The notes under the pieces: model-generated
Database searches by the model: none
What the model was told of the DNA's origin: nothing
What the model saw: only the letters and a program-made list of their open reading frames with translations
Translations under genes and position numbers: made by a program
Shown: positions 18,168 through 27,008 of the stretch, piece after piece
How the letters are laid out: every line of letters begins with the position of its first letter
How positions within the stretch are numbered: the stretch's first letter is position 1
From: Aliirhizobium smilacinae
Lineage (GTDB): Bacteria > Pseudomonadota > Alphaproteobacteria > Rhizobiales > Rhizobiaceae
Assembly (NCBI RefSeq): GCF_006335145.1
Contig: NZ_VDMN01000001.1
Span: forward strand, 1-64,000
DNA: 64,000 bases
Direction of reading: 5' to 3'

Positions 18168-19334
18168 TTATGCGGCCTGTCCCGACACCTTGCGGCGACG
18201 GGCAATCTTCTCGAAGGCTGCGATCGCCCTCTCCATGTCGATTTCAGTCGTTTCCGGGCCGAGCGAAATACGCAAGCCTCCGACATCCGTATCAAGACCC
18301 ATCGCCGTCAGGACGTGACTTTGCCCCACCTTGCCGGACGAGCAGGCCGATCCCGCCGAAAGCGCAATGCCTTCGAGATCGAAGGCAATCTGCCCTGTTT
18401 CCGCTTTCATCCCCGGCAGGGTGAAGAAGCTGGTATTGGCAACACGAGCCCCGGTCACGCCATGAATGACCATATCAGGAGCCGCCTGGATCATGGCCTG
18501 CTCCAGCCTGTCGCGAAACGCGCCGATCAGGGCGTTGCGGCTCTCCAGATCCTCGGACATTACTTGAGCCGCCGCGCCGAAGCCGATGATGGCGTGAAAA
18601 TTTTCCGTCCCCGACCGGTGACCTTTTTCCTGCCCGCCGCCACGAATGAGCGGTTTCGGCATCAACACCTCTCCGCGGGAGATCAGCGCGCCAACACCTT
18701 TCGGGCCACCGATCTTGTGCGAGGAGATGATCAGGAAATCGGCGTCCAGTGTGTTGATATCAAGCGACAAGCGCCCGGCGGCCTGAACCGCATCAACCAC
18801 CATCAGGCCACGGTATTTGTGAGCAAGCGCTGCGACTTCGGCGACTGGCTGAACGATGCCCGTCTCGTTATTGACGAGCATGACCGCCACCATCGGCAAG
18901 CCGGATGCCGGATCGTGTTTTGCCAGAAGCGCCTCGAGAGCCGCAAGGTCCACGATACCGGCCGGTGTCACCGGCACTTCCGTAATCTGCTCTGCGACAA
19001 AGCGTCCGCCTTCGCGGATTGCCGGATGTTCGATGGCTGATGCGTAAAGGTGCGAGATCGAGACCGGCGCACGCCCCATCCGGTAGTCCGGTGAAAGAAC
19101 ATGGTTGGAGGCTTCGGTTGCGCCACTGGTGAAGGTCACATGTGCGGGATCTGCACCAACGAGCGTCGCCACCTGACGCCTTGCCTTTTCGACTGCGGCG
19201 CGGGCTGCCCTGCCCTCGGCATGAACGGAGGATGCATTTCCGGGCAAAGAGAAGGCCTCGACCATCGCAAGACGTGCGGCTTCCGACAACGGAGCCGTCG
19301 CATTCCAGTCGAGATATGTTCGCTGCAACGCCAT
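18168..19334 (-). CDS. IscS/NifS-type cysteine desulfurase at the head of the SUF cluster
   Basis: A PLP enzyme of 388 residues. It opens with YLDWNATAPLSEAARLAM, has the PLP lysine in ISSHKIGGPKGVGAL, and carries its catalytic cysteine in SAGSACSSGKVGQSHVL, the group I (IscS/NifS) arrangement. It supplies sulfur for cluster assembly, so this cluster has two desulfurases, one of each group. It is the first gene of the minus-strand suf run, and the region upstream has two clear palindromes that may be operators. Confidence 0.9.
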   Translation of the reverse strand: MALQRTYLDWNATAPLSEAARLAMVEAFSLPGNASSVHAEGRAARAAVEKARRQVATLVGADPAHVTFTSGATEASNHVLSPDYRMGRAPVSISHLYASAIEHPAIREGGRFVAEQITEVPVTPAGIVDLAALEALLAKHDPASGLPMVAVMLVNNETGIVQPVAEVAALAHKYRGLMVVDAVQAAGRLSLDINTLDADFLIISSHKIGGPKGVGALISRGEVLMPKPLIRGGGQEKGHRSGTENFHAIIGFGAAAQVMSEDLESRNALIGAFRDRLEQAMIQAAPDMVIHGVTGARVANTSFFTLPGMKAETGQIAFDLEGIALSAGSACSSGKVGQSHVLTAMGLDTDVGGLRISLGPETTEIDMERAIAAFEKIARRRKVSGQAA

Positions 19335-19372
19335 CGTTTGCCTGCGCTTCCCTGTTCTTTGCCAGTTTTAAC

Positions 19373-19389
19373 TTCACGCAGGGCGTGAA
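19373..19389. promoter_or_regulatory. Palindrome upstream of the SUF cluster
   Basis: TTCACGC-AGG-GCGTGAA is a perfect 7-base inverted repeat about 40 bases upstream of the first suf-cluster gene (minus strand). It is a candidate operator; the cognate regulator is not known. Confidence 0.4.
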
Positions 19390-19400
19390 ATCCTCATTTT

Positions 19401-19416
19401 AGTTGAAATCTCAACT
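19401..19416. promoter_or_regulatory. Second palindrome upstream of the SUF cluster
   Basis: AGTTGAAATCTCAACT has AGTTGA/TCAACT arms around four bases. Together with the palindrome at 19373 it makes this region a plausible binding site for an Fe-S or iron-responsive Rrf2-family regulator (IscR/RirA type), but the spacing does not match the published RirA box (TGA-N9-TCA), so this is a guess. Confidence 0.35.
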
Positions 19417-19571
19417 GCGCTTGCCTTATGAGACTTCGCAACGGGCATTGCTGTCGCAGGCCCAAGTTTCGAATGGTTCTAAACTGAGTTCTAGAAAAGC
19501 TGAGCGCGTTCGTCAAGTCAAACTCGACCGGATGTGTAAGTTCGAACCAAACACGATTGACCGGAGTACCA

Positions 19572-20249
19572 ATGCCCGAAGTGATTTTCAACGGCCCTGC
19601 CGGCCGCCTGGAAGGACGTTACCAGCCCTCCAAGGAAAAGAGTGCGCCGATCGCGATCATCCTGCATCCGCACCCCCAGTTCGGTGGCACGATGAACAAT
19701 CAGATCGTCTACCAGCTCTTCTACATGTTTCAGAAGCGCGGTTTTACGACGCTGCGCTTCAATTTCCGCTCGATCGGCCGCAGCCAGGGCGAATTCGACC
19801 ATGGCGCCGGCGAATTGTCGGATGCCGCTTCGGCACTCGACTGGGTGCAGAGTCTGCATCCTGATTCGAAAAGCTGTTGGGTCGCCGGCTATTCCTTCGG
19901 TGCCTGGATCGGCATGCAGCTTCTGATGCGCCGCCCGGAAATCGAAGGTTTCATGTCGATCGCGCCGCAGCCGAACATTTACGACTTCTCGTTCCTCGCG
20001 CCCTGCCCGTCGTCCGGCCTCATCATCAATGGTGATTCTGACAAGGTTGCGCCGGAAAAGGACGTCAACGTCCTCGTCGAGAAGCTGAAGACCCAGAAGG
20101 GTATCCTGATCACCCACAAGATCCTTGAGGGAGCCAATCACTTCTTCAACGGTCAGGTCGATACGCTGATGGGCGAGTGCGAGGATTATCTCGACCGTCG
20201 CCTGAACGGCGAACTGGTGCCGGAACCGGCAGCCAAGCGTATCCGCTAG
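19572..20249 (+). CDS. Alpha/beta hydrolase (COG2945-type)
   Basis: A 225-residue alpha/beta-hydrolase protein. It has the family opening IILHPHPQFGGTMNNQIV, the nucleophile elbow AGYSFGAW, an acid in INGDSDKVAP and the final His in EGANHFF. It belongs to the small cytosolic hydrolases related to dienelactone hydrolase whose substrates are unknown. The ATG at 19572 (MPEVIFNGP) lies after GGAG, which favours it over an in-frame codon 15 bases upstream. It is transcribed away from the SUF cluster. Confidence 0.82.
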   Translation: MPEVIFNGPAGRLEGRYQPSKEKSAPIAIILHPHPQFGGTMNNQIVYQLFYMFQKRGFTTLRFNFRSIGRSQGEFDHGAGELSDAASALDWVQSLHPDSKSCWVAGYSFGAWIGMQLLMRRPEIEGFMSIAPQPNIYDFSFLAPCPSSGLIINGDSDKVAPEKDVNVLVEKLKTQKGILITHKILEGANHFFNGQVDTLMGECEDYLDRRLNGELVPEPAAKRIR

Positions 20250-20253
20250 CGGC

Positions 20254-20283
20254 ATCGGGCCTCCATGGAAGCCCGATTTGTTG
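20254..20283 (+). terminator. Terminator after the alpha/beta hydrolase
   Basis: ATCGGGC (20254-20260) pairs with GCCCGAT (20271-20277), followed by TTGTT. It ends the single-gene unit. Confidence 0.55.
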
Positions 20284-20340
20284 ACCGCAAAGGAGTCGTC
20301 CTTTAGAAGGCGGCCTCCTTCGGAGAAAATTCCGAATCTC

Positions 20341-20445
20341 TAAAGCATGCTGCGAAAAACTGTGAAGCAGCTTTTTCGATGACGACATGCTAAAACGAAG
20401 ATTAGAGCGCAACGAGCGGATTCGAAGGATCGCGTTACGCTTTAT
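20341..20445. repeat. Rhizobial intergenic palindromic repeat
   Basis: The stretch opening TAAAGCATG and closing CGCGTTACGCTTTA looks like a dispersed intergenic repeat of Rhizobiaceae (arms AAGCATG../..CATGCT and AGAGCGC../..GCGTTACGCTTT). I recognise the pattern from memory of rhizobial genomes; copy number cannot be tested here. Confidence 0.5.
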
Positions 20446-20463
20446 TACCCGGAGCAGGTGCGG

Positions 20464-20868
20464 ATGGCGGTTTTTCCGCTGCGAAATCGGAAGAATGGTC
20501 AATGCGCCAGGAGTGATCTTGCGCGCCTGCCTGTACTCGCCGCCGCGTTCCTGATTGCCCTCTTCGGTGTTCTCGCCGGCTCTCCGCGCAACACCGACGT
20601 CGCGGCATCGGCACGACCGATCGATGATCGCTCGGACCGCTCCCCGGCACTGACCAAACGCGATCCGCTGCGCGCTGTCTCGGTTGTCGATCGCAAGGAT
20701 AGTACGGGCAGTCATGTCTCTACCGACGATGGCCTTCCTGCGCCGCAGTTTTTCGCTCTGCCTGCAAATGTCTACACTGCCGCTCACGCACAGGGTCATA
20801 AGAACGCTCTGTTTGTCGGCAAGGACTGGCCGGGTGCCCTGCCCCGCGCGCCACCGGTCGCGGCCTGA
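20464..20868 (+). CDS. Hypothetical secreted or membrane-anchored small protein
   Basis: A protein of about 134 residues with one hydrophobic segment near the N-terminus (VLAAAFLIALFGVLAG), then a polar, low-complexity tail. I do not recognise a family. The ATG at 20464 lies nine bases after GGAG; an in-frame GTG two codons upstream is too close to it. It sits between a repeat element and secDF on the same strand. The reverse strand is also open here, so the call is moderate. Confidence 0.5.
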   Translation: MAVFPLRNRKNGQCARSDLARLPVLAAAFLIALFGVLAGSPRNTDVAASARPIDDRSDRSPALTKRDPLRAVSVVDRKDSTGSHVSTDDGLPAPQFFALPANVYTAAHAQGHKNALFVGKDWPGALPRAPPVAA

Positions 20869-20947
20869 TCAAGGTATTCGCCTCACGGCTTTAAAATTGA
20901 CGGCCATGCCGACCGCTGATCGGTCCGGGCCAAACAGGATCTGAACA

Positions 20948-23476
20948 ATGAGAAATTCTCCGTGGTTGGTGGGAAGTTATATCTTCATCATCATCATCGG
21001 CATTCTGGTGGCGCTGCCGAATGTCATCCCGCAGTCCACACTGGACCGTATGCCCTCTTGGCTTCCCCATAGCCGCGTCGCGCTTGGTCTCGACCTTCGT
21101 GGCGGATCGCATCTTGTGCTCGAAGTCGATCGCGCCGATCTGATCAACGAGCGCATCCAGAGCCTGACGCTGGATACACGTCGCGTTCTGCGCGACAAGA
21201 ACATCAACACCTCGGCCATCCGCCGCGCCGGTGATGCGATCCTCGTCACGCTGCGCGATCCCGCCCAGCGCGATCAGGCGGTCACCGAACTGCAGACGTT
21301 GTCGAACCCTGTCGGTCTCGGTTCGGTCGGCAGCTCGGATCTTTCGATCACCACCCCGAGCGAGAACTCGATTTCGATCGCCCAGACGGAAGCCGGGATC
21401 AACTCCCACATCACCGCGGCCGTCGAGCAGAGCCTTGAAATCATCCGTCAGCGCGTCGACCAGGTTGGCGTTGCCGAACCGACGATCCAGCGCGTCGGCT
21501 CCGATCGTGTTCTCGTTCAGCTTCCGGGCGAGCAGGATCCGTCGCGCCTGCGCCAGCTTCTCGGCTCGACCGCCAAGATGAGCTTCCACCTTCTCGGCAA
21601 CCCGGGCGAACCGGGCGTCACCATGATTGCCGACGAGCGTGGCCAGCAATATCCGGTTCTCGACCGCGTCGAGCTTTCCGGCGATCGCCTGACCGATGCA
21701 CGCGCCGCCTTCGAGCAGCAGACGCAGCAGCCGATCGTGTCCTTCCGTTTCGACAGCGCCGGTGCGACCCGTTTCGCGCAGATCACCACCGCCAATGTCG
21801 GTCGTCCGTTTGCCATCGTACTCGATAACAAGGTTCTGAGTGCACCGGTCATCCAGACGCCGATCACCGGCGGTTCCGGCCAGATTTCCGGCAGTTTCAC
21901 GCCTCAGGAAACGACGACTCTCGCAGCCCTGCTGCGCGCAGGCTCGCTCCCTGCCAAGCTTACCGTTATCGAAGAACGTACCGTCGGCGCCGATCTTGGT
22001 TCCGATGCCATCGAAATGGGCATTTTCACCGGCTTTCTCGGCTTCGTGCTCGTCGTCGGCTTTATGTTCTTCCTCTATGGCTTCTGGGGCATTCTCGCCA
22101 ACACCGCGCTGCTCATCAACGTCATCCTGACCTTCGCTGGGCTGACGCTAATCGGATCGACGCTGACACTGCCCGGCATCGCCGGTGTCGTGCTCGGTAT
22201 CGGCCTCGCGGTTGACGCCAACGTTCTGATCAACGAGCGCATCAAGGAAGAAACCCGCAAGGGCAAGAGCGCCTTTGCAGCGATCGATGCGGGCTTTGCC
22301 CGCGCCTATTCGACCATCGTCGACTCCAACGTCACCGCCCTTATCGCCACCGTGCTTCTGTTCTGGTTCGGCTCCGGTCCGGTGCGTGGCTTTGCCGTCA
22401 CCATGGGCCTCGGCATCATGATCTCGATGTTCACCGCCGTTTCGGTCGTGCGCGTCGCCATGATCGCCATCACCGCCCGCCGCAAGCTGAAGAAGATCGA
22501 AATCAAGCCGCTTCTGCCGATCAATCTGGTTCCGGACGGAACGAAGATTCGCTTCATGCGTGGCCGCTTCGTCGGCATTGGCGTTTCTGTCGTTCTTTCG
22601 ATTGCCTCGATCTTCCTGTTCTTCAAGCCTGGCCTGAACTACGGCGTCGATTTCCGTGGCGGCATCCAGATGGAAGTCGTGACCCAGAACGAAGCCGATC
22701 TTGCTGCCTTCCGTTCCGGTCTCAGCGAACTTGGATTCGGCGAAGTTGGCTTGCAGGAATTCGGTGCGCATAACCGCGTCCTCGTTCGTGTCGAGCGTCA
22801 AGAAGGTGGTGAACAAGCACAGACCGTCGCCGTCGAAAAACTGAAGGCAGAAGTCTCCAAGATCGATCCGACCGCCAAGGTGGAACGGACCGAAGTCGTC
22901 GGGCCGAAGGTTTCGGGCGAGCTTGCCGTTGCAGGCTTCCTGTCGCTCTTCCTCGCCTCGATCGCGATGATGATCTACATCTGGGTGCGCTTCGAATGGC
23001 CGTTCGCGGTTGGCGCGATCGTCACCCTGGTCCTCGACATCACAAAGACCGTCGGCTTTTTCGCGATTACCGGGCTTGACTTCAACCTCACAGCCATCGC
23101 CGCCGTGCTGACGCTTGTCGGTTACTCGGTGAACGACAAGGTCGTGGTCTACGACCGCATGCGCGAAAACATGCGTATCTACAAGAAGATGCCGCTGCGC
23201 GAACTGATCGACCTGTCGATCAACGAGACGCTTGCTCGAAGCCTCTACACGTCTGCGACCGCGTTCCTGTGCATGTTGCCGATGGCGATCTGGGGCGGCA
23301 GCGCCGTGTCGAGCTTCGCCATCCCGATGGTCTTCGGTATTGCCGTAGCGGCACTTTCGTCGGTCTTCATCGCAGCCCCGATCCTGCTCTTCCTCGGCGA
23401 CTGGCGCACCCGTCACCGGGCGCAGAAGCCGGCTGAAGAGGTTACGGAAGACACCAAGGGCATCAGCAAGGCCTGA
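20948..23476 (+). CDS. secDF: Protein translocase SecD/SecF fusion
   Basis: An 842-residue fusion of SecD and SecF. The SecD half starts with a membrane helix and the LGLDLRGGSHLVLEVD motif, and carries the periplasmic P1 region and an RND-type helix bundle (VLGIGLAVDANVLINERIKEE). The SecF half restarts near residue 560 with FKPGLNYGVDFRGGIQMEV and ends with TLVGYSVNDKVVVYDRMRENM. It uses the proton gradient to pull exported proteins across the inner membrane with SecYEG. Fusion is common in rhizobia; yajC is not in this window. A strong terminator follows. Confidence 0.96.
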   Translation: MRNSPWLVGSYIFIIIIGILVALPNVIPQSTLDRMPSWLPHSRVALGLDLRGGSHLVLEVDRADLINERIQSLTLDTRRVLRDKNINTSAIRRAGDAILVTLRDPAQRDQAVTELQTLSNPVGLGSVGSSDLSITTPSENSISIAQTEAGINSHITAAVEQSLEIIRQRVDQVGVAEPTIQRVGSDRVLVQLPGEQDPSRLRQLLGSTAKMSFHLLGNPGEPGVTMIADERGQQYPVLDRVELSGDRLTDARAAFEQQTQQPIVSFRFDSAGATRFAQITTANVGRPFAIVLDNKVLSAPVIQTPITGGSGQISGSFTPQETTTLAALLRAGSLPAKLTVIEERTVGADLGSDAIEMGIFTGFLGFVLVVGFMFFLYGFWGILANTALLINVILTFAGLTLIGSTLTLPGIAGVVLGIGLAVDANVLINERIKEETRKGKSAFAAIDAGFARAYSTIVDSNVTALIATVLLFWFGSGPVRGFAVTMGLGIMISMFTAVSVVRVAMIAITARRKLKKIEIKPLLPINLVPDGTKIRFMRGRFVGIGVSVVLSIASIFLFFKPGLNYGVDFRGGIQMEVVTQNEADLAAFRSGLSELGFGEVGLQEFGAHNRVLVRVERQEGGEQAQTVAVEKLKAEVSKIDPTAKVERTEVVGPKVSGELAVAGFLSLFLASIAMMIYIWVRFEWPFAVGAIVTLVLDITKTVGFFAITGLDFNLTAIAAVLTLVGYSVNDKVVVYDRMRENMRIYKKMPLRELIDLSINETLARSLYTSATAFLCMLPMAIWGGSAVSSFAIPMVFGIAVAALSSVFIAAPILLFLGDWRTRHRAQKPAEEVTEDTKGISKA

Positions 23477-23499
23477 TCCGGGCGCATGCAGAATTACCA

Positions 23500-23534
23500 A
23501 GGGGCGGATCGAAATCCGCCCCTTTTTCTTTTTT
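23500..23534 (+). terminator. Rho-independent terminator after secDF
   Basis: AGGGGCGGAT (23500-23509) pairs with ATCCGCCCCT (23514-23523) around CGAA, a stable tetraloop, followed by TTTTTCTTTTTT. Confidence 0.9.
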
Positions 23535-23561
23535 ACTTTCGCTGCAAGGGTGCCTGACTTC

Positions 23562-24002
23562 ATGGCTTTCGACCTGGCCGCCTATGCGGGGCTTTTCTCC
23601 GCTGCCCTTATTGCCGCGACGATCCTCCCGCTGCAGTCGGAAGCGATCCTCGTGGGCCTCATCCTGACCGGCGACTATTCCATCGTGGCGCTGCTGCTGA
23701 CGGCGTCCGTCGGCAATACTCTGGGCGGCGCAGTGAATTGGATTCTGGGTCGTGGCGTGGAGCGGTTCAAGGACCGGCGCTGGTTTCCGGTCAAACCCGC
23801 ACAGCTTGAAAAGGCGCAGCGCTGGTACAGGCGATACGGAAAATGGTCGCTTCTGTTCAGCTGGCTGCCGATCGGCGGCGATGCGCTGACGGTTGTAGCA
23901 GGTGTCTTGCGCGAACCGCTACCCACCTTCCTTGTTCTGGTCTTCATCGGCAAGGCGGCACGTTATTGTGTGCTGGCCTGGGTTACTCTGCACCTGAGCT
24001 GA
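23562..24002 (+). CDS. YqaA/DedA-related membrane protein (VTT domain)
   Basis: A 146-residue membrane protein with about four hydrophobic segments. It carries the SNARE-associated/VTT-type features: an acidic LPLQSEAILVGLIL helix, a Gly-rich GNTLGGAVNWILGR and a late basic SWLPIGGDALTVVAGVLREPLP. This resembles YqaA proteins, a short branch of the DedA superfamily linked to lipid transport. The ATG at 23562 is preferred; an in-frame GTG lies at 23550. Its 3' end overlaps that of the convergent methyltransferase gene by 20 bases. Confidence 0.8.
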   Translation: MAFDLAAYAGLFSAALIAATILPLQSEAILVGLILTGDYSIVALLLTASVGNTLGGAVNWILGRGVERFKDRRWFPVKPAQLEKAQRWYRRYGKWSLLFSWLPIGGDALTVVAGVLREPLPTFLVLVFIGKAARYCVLAWVTLHLS

Positions 24003-24663
24003 AGTCGAAAGGCCGACGCCTGGAAATTCGATAAACCGCTGCCGGCGGAATATTGCGCACCGTGCCGCCGACACGCACCGCCTTCAGCCCCAACCTGTCG
24101 AGAATCCGACGTGGTACGGGGCAGCGCGGGCCATAGGTGAACTGATAAAGCGATGCGCCGGGTCGCAGGTAGGTGAACACGCCCGCCAGGATCGCCGTCT
24201 GTTTTCGGGGCGACATCGAAAGCAACGGCAGGCCGCTGACCGCCGCACCGGCGGAAGGCTCATCGAAAAGTCGCGCCTTGCGAAGTCTTGCTGCATCCAT
24301 CTGCAGCACACGGGCAGTCGGAAAACGTCGCTTCAGCCTAGGCAGAAATTCGTCGCCATATTCGATGAGTGTCAGGTCATTTTCCGCAACACCGCGGGCC
24401 AGTAGCGAACGGGTGAAAACACCGGTACCTGGTCCAAGCTCGATGACCGGCCCGGCAGAGGCATCGATTTCCTGCGTCATCAAACGGGCAAGTGTTTCTC
24501 CCGATGCGGCTACCGCTCCGACACGCAAGGGATTGCTTATCCAGGAGCGCAGAAAGTGCCAGATATCGGAAAGCTGCGCGTCCGCAAATCCGGCGTCGGC
24601 CACGATGACATCCGAACCTTCGGCCATTGTGGCGCTTCGGCAGTGAGAACGTAACCAGCGCAT
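23983..24663 (-). CDS. SAM-dependent methyltransferase, PmtA-like (phospholipid N-methyltransferase family)
   Basis: A protein of about 226 residues. The Rossmann motif is VIELGPGTGVFTRSLLARGV, followed by the acidic LIEYGDEFLP and the VSGLPLLSMSP motif, with FTYGPRCPVP near the end. This order fits the Sinorhizobium-type phosphatidylethanolamine N-methyltransferases (PmtA), which make phosphatidylcholine from PE in rhizobia, and also the related rRNA dimethyltransferase-like group. The N-terminal start is uncertain: ATG codons at 24663 and 24627 are both possible, and 24663 sits nine bases after GGAG. Confidence 0.7.
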   Translation of the reverse strand: MRWLRSHCRSATMAEGSDVIVADAGFADAQLSDIWHFLRSWISNPLRVGAVAASGETLARLMTQEIDASAGPVIELGPGTGVFTRSLLARGVAENDLTLIEYGDEFLPRLKRRFPTARVLQMDAARLRKARLFDEPSAGAAVSGLPLLSMSPRKQTAILAGVFTYLRPGASLYQFTYGPRCPVPRRILDRLGLKAVRVGGTVRNIPPAAVYRISRRRPFDFSSGAE

Positions 24664-24824
24664 CGACAACATCTCCGTCCAGGGGCTCGCGCGTCACAAG
24701 TGGTGAGTCCAGCTTGTGAGCGCAATGACCGTCGCAAATTGTTGCGAAATGATGGCCGATGGAACAATGCGCGGGCTGCAGCCATTAAAGCGTTCGAAAT
24801 TGACACATGCGGAGGAAGCCGACG

Positions 24825-26195
24825 ATGCAAAGCAAGGTCGAACCGGTTGGCGCGGGAGAAGAACGCGAAGGCGAGCTGAAGCGGGTCATGGGACCCGGCT
24901 TGCTGCTTCTCTTCATCGTCGGCGATATTCTGGGTACCGGCATCTATGCGCTGACCGGACAGGTGGCTGCCGAAGTCGGAGGCGTCGTCTGGCTACCGTT
25001 TCTCGTTGCCTTCATCGTCGCTCTGCTGACGGCCTGCAGCTATCTCGAACTGGTCACGAAATATCCGAGAGCAGCCGGCGCCGCACTCTACACCCACAAG
25101 GCTTTCGGCATCCACTTCGTGACGTTTCTGGTCGCCTTCGCAGTCATGTCCTCGGGCATCACCTCAGCGGCGACAGCGTCACGCGCCTTTGCCGCCAATT
25201 TCTCGACCTCTCTCGGGCTGGATCTCGGCGCTTTTGGCGTACCGCTGATCGCCGTCGGCTTTATCGCCCTCGTTGCTGCGATCAATTTCCGGGGCGTCGG
25301 CGAGAGCGTCAAGATGAACGTTGTTCTGACCGTCGTCGAACTGACCGGCCTGTTGATGATCATCGGCATTGGTCTTTGGGCGATCGCCGGTGGGCAGGGT
25401 GACGTGTCGCGCGCATGGACGTTCTCGGCCCCTGAAGGCGGCGGTTCGTTCTGGCCGGTGGTTGCCGCAACCACCCTCGCCTTTTTCGCCATGGTCGGCT
25501 TCGAAGACTCCGTCAACATGGCTGAGGAATGCAAGAAACCGAGCAAGATATTTCCCAAGGTTTTGCTCGGCGGACTTGCGATCACCGGCGTGATCTACAT
25601 CCTCGTCGCGATCTCCGCCATCACACTGGTCCCGGCCGCTGAACTCGGTGAAGGCGATACGCCGCTCCTGAAGGTCATTCAGGCCGGCGCTCCCGGTTTC
25701 CCGATCGGCATTTTCGCTGTCATCACCATGTTCGCAGTAGCAAACTCTGCTCTCATCAACATGATGATGGCAAGCCGCCTGCTCTACGGCATGAGCCGCG
25801 AAGGCGTGCTGCCCCTGGCTCTGGGCAAGGTTCACGCCTCACGCCGCACCCCATACGTGGCGATCATCTTCACCTCGCTGCTGGCGGTGGCGCTGATCCT
25901 GTTCGCCGGCGGCGTGAAGGAACTCGGCGGCACAACGGCGCTGCTGCTGCTCTGCGTCTTCGCTATCGTCAACGTGGCGGTGCTGGTCCTGCGGAAAGAC
26001 AAGGTTGACCACAAGCACTTCCGTGCCCCGACAATCCTGCCGATGCTGGGCGCAATCACCTGCGCCTTTCTGGCCGGCCCATGGACCGGACGCGATCCCG
26101 TGCAATACGTGATCGCCGGTTGCCTGCTGGTACTGGGCGCGGTGCTTTGGCTTGCCACGGTGCAGTTCATGCGCACCGCCAACCAGTCGGCGTGA
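24825..26195 (+). CDS. APC-superfamily amino acid permease
   Basis: A 456-residue transporter with about twelve hydrophobic segments. The first helix carries the APC-type unwound motif IVGDILGTGIYALTGQVA, and GFEDSVNMAEECKKPSKIFPK in the middle is typical of cationic/broad amino-acid permeases. It moves amino acids across the inner membrane by proton or Na symport. The ATG at 24825 lies eight bases after GGAGGA, which decides against an upstream ATG. It is a single-gene unit; the HAD gene is convergent. Confidence 0.88.
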   Translation: MQSKVEPVGAGEEREGELKRVMGPGLLLLFIVGDILGTGIYALTGQVAAEVGGVVWLPFLVAFIVALLTACSYLELVTKYPRAAGAALYTHKAFGIHFVTFLVAFAVMSSGITSAATASRAFAANFSTSLGLDLGAFGVPLIAVGFIALVAAINFRGVGESVKMNVVLTVVELTGLLMIIGIGLWAIAGGQGDVSRAWTFSAPEGGGSFWPVVAATTLAFFAMVGFEDSVNMAEECKKPSKIFPKVLLGGLAITGVIYILVAISAITLVPAAELGEGDTPLLKVIQAGAPGFPIGIFAVITMFAVANSALINMMMASRLLYGMSREGVLPLALGKVHASRRTPYVAIIFTSLLAVALILFAGGVKELGGTTALLLLCVFAIVNVAVLVLRKDKVDHKHFRAPTILPMLGAITCAFLAGPWTGRDPVQYVIAGCLLVLGAVLWLATVQFMRTANQSA

Positions 26196-26201
26196 GCAGG
26201 G

Positions 26202-26873
26202 TTATCTAAGCTTGATCGAAAGACGGCCGTCGTCCGCAACATGCGGGGCGACGGCTCTGTAATCGGCGATACGATATTGTCCGCCTTCGACCGGGTGGCT
26301 GTGGGTGGCAGTGATGACCATGACCTCCGCCCCGGCCGACTCGCCTGCCTGAATGCCCGCCGGTACGTCTTCAAACACCAGGACGTCATTCGGGCTGAAA
26401 CCGAGGCGTTCGGCACCGAGACGGTAGCCCTGCGGGTTTGGTTTGCCGATGGTGACGTCTTCCGCCGATACGAGATATTTCGGCACCGGAATACCGGCTG
26501 CGGCAAGCCTCGCCTTGGCAAGTTCCAGCGGCGACGATGTAACGATCGCCCAGCGCTCGACAGGCAGTTTCTTCAGGAATTCCGCTGCGCCGCCAAGTGG
26601 GACGACCCCTTCCACATCATCGATCTCGCCCCGCAGGATTTTTTCCGCTTCGACTGTCGGATCGACACCGGGCAGGTTGAGATCGGTAATGGTATCGATG
26701 CCGCGACGGCCATGCATCGTCGGCAGGAATTTCTCCACATCGAGCCCCATTCCTTCCGCCCATTTGCCCCAGACACGCTCTGCGGCGGCTGTCGAGCTCA
26801 GGATCGTGCCATCCATATCGAACAGGAAAGCGGCATAGTCACGCGATGGCAGGACGGGATTTTCAGAAGACAA
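26202..26873 (-). CDS. HAD-superfamily sugar-phosphate phosphatase/phosphoglucomutase-like
   Basis: A 223-residue HAD hydrolase with all four motifs: LFDMDGTILSS (nucleophile Asp), VTSSPLELAK (Ser/Thr), a Lys in GKPNPQGYRLGAERLG and the acidic VFEDVPAGIQAGESAGA. The C1-type cap lies between motifs I and II. It resembles YfbT/HxpA-type sugar-phosphate phosphatases and beta-phosphoglucomutases; the substrate cannot be read from sequence. It ends six bases from the APC permease stop (convergent) and is divergent from the SDR gene. Confidence 0.85.
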   Translation of the reverse strand: MSSENPVLPSRDYAAFLFDMDGTILSSTAAAERVWGKWAEGMGLDVEKFLPTMHGRRGIDTITDLNLPGVDPTVEAEKILRGEIDDVEGVVPLGGAAEFLKKLPVERWAIVTSSPLELAKARLAAAGIPVPKYLVSAEDVTIGKPNPQGYRLGAERLGFSPNDVLVFEDVPAGIQAGESAGAEVMVITATHSHPVEGGQYRIADYRAVAPHVADDGRLSIKLR

Positions 26874-27008
26874 TGGAATTCCTATCGAATTGATTGGCGA
26901 GCGGTGAGTAAGTCATGACTATCCCGCGGGGATGACAGGCGCAAACCTTCAGGTGATTTTTTCTGCCGGCACGATACATTTGCCGCGGGATCGAAACAGG
27001 AGGAAAAT

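Noticed and set aside
22148..23563. Minus-strand open frame of 471 codons
   Set aside because: Antisense to secDF, with a His/Asp/Arg-rich low-complexity translation.
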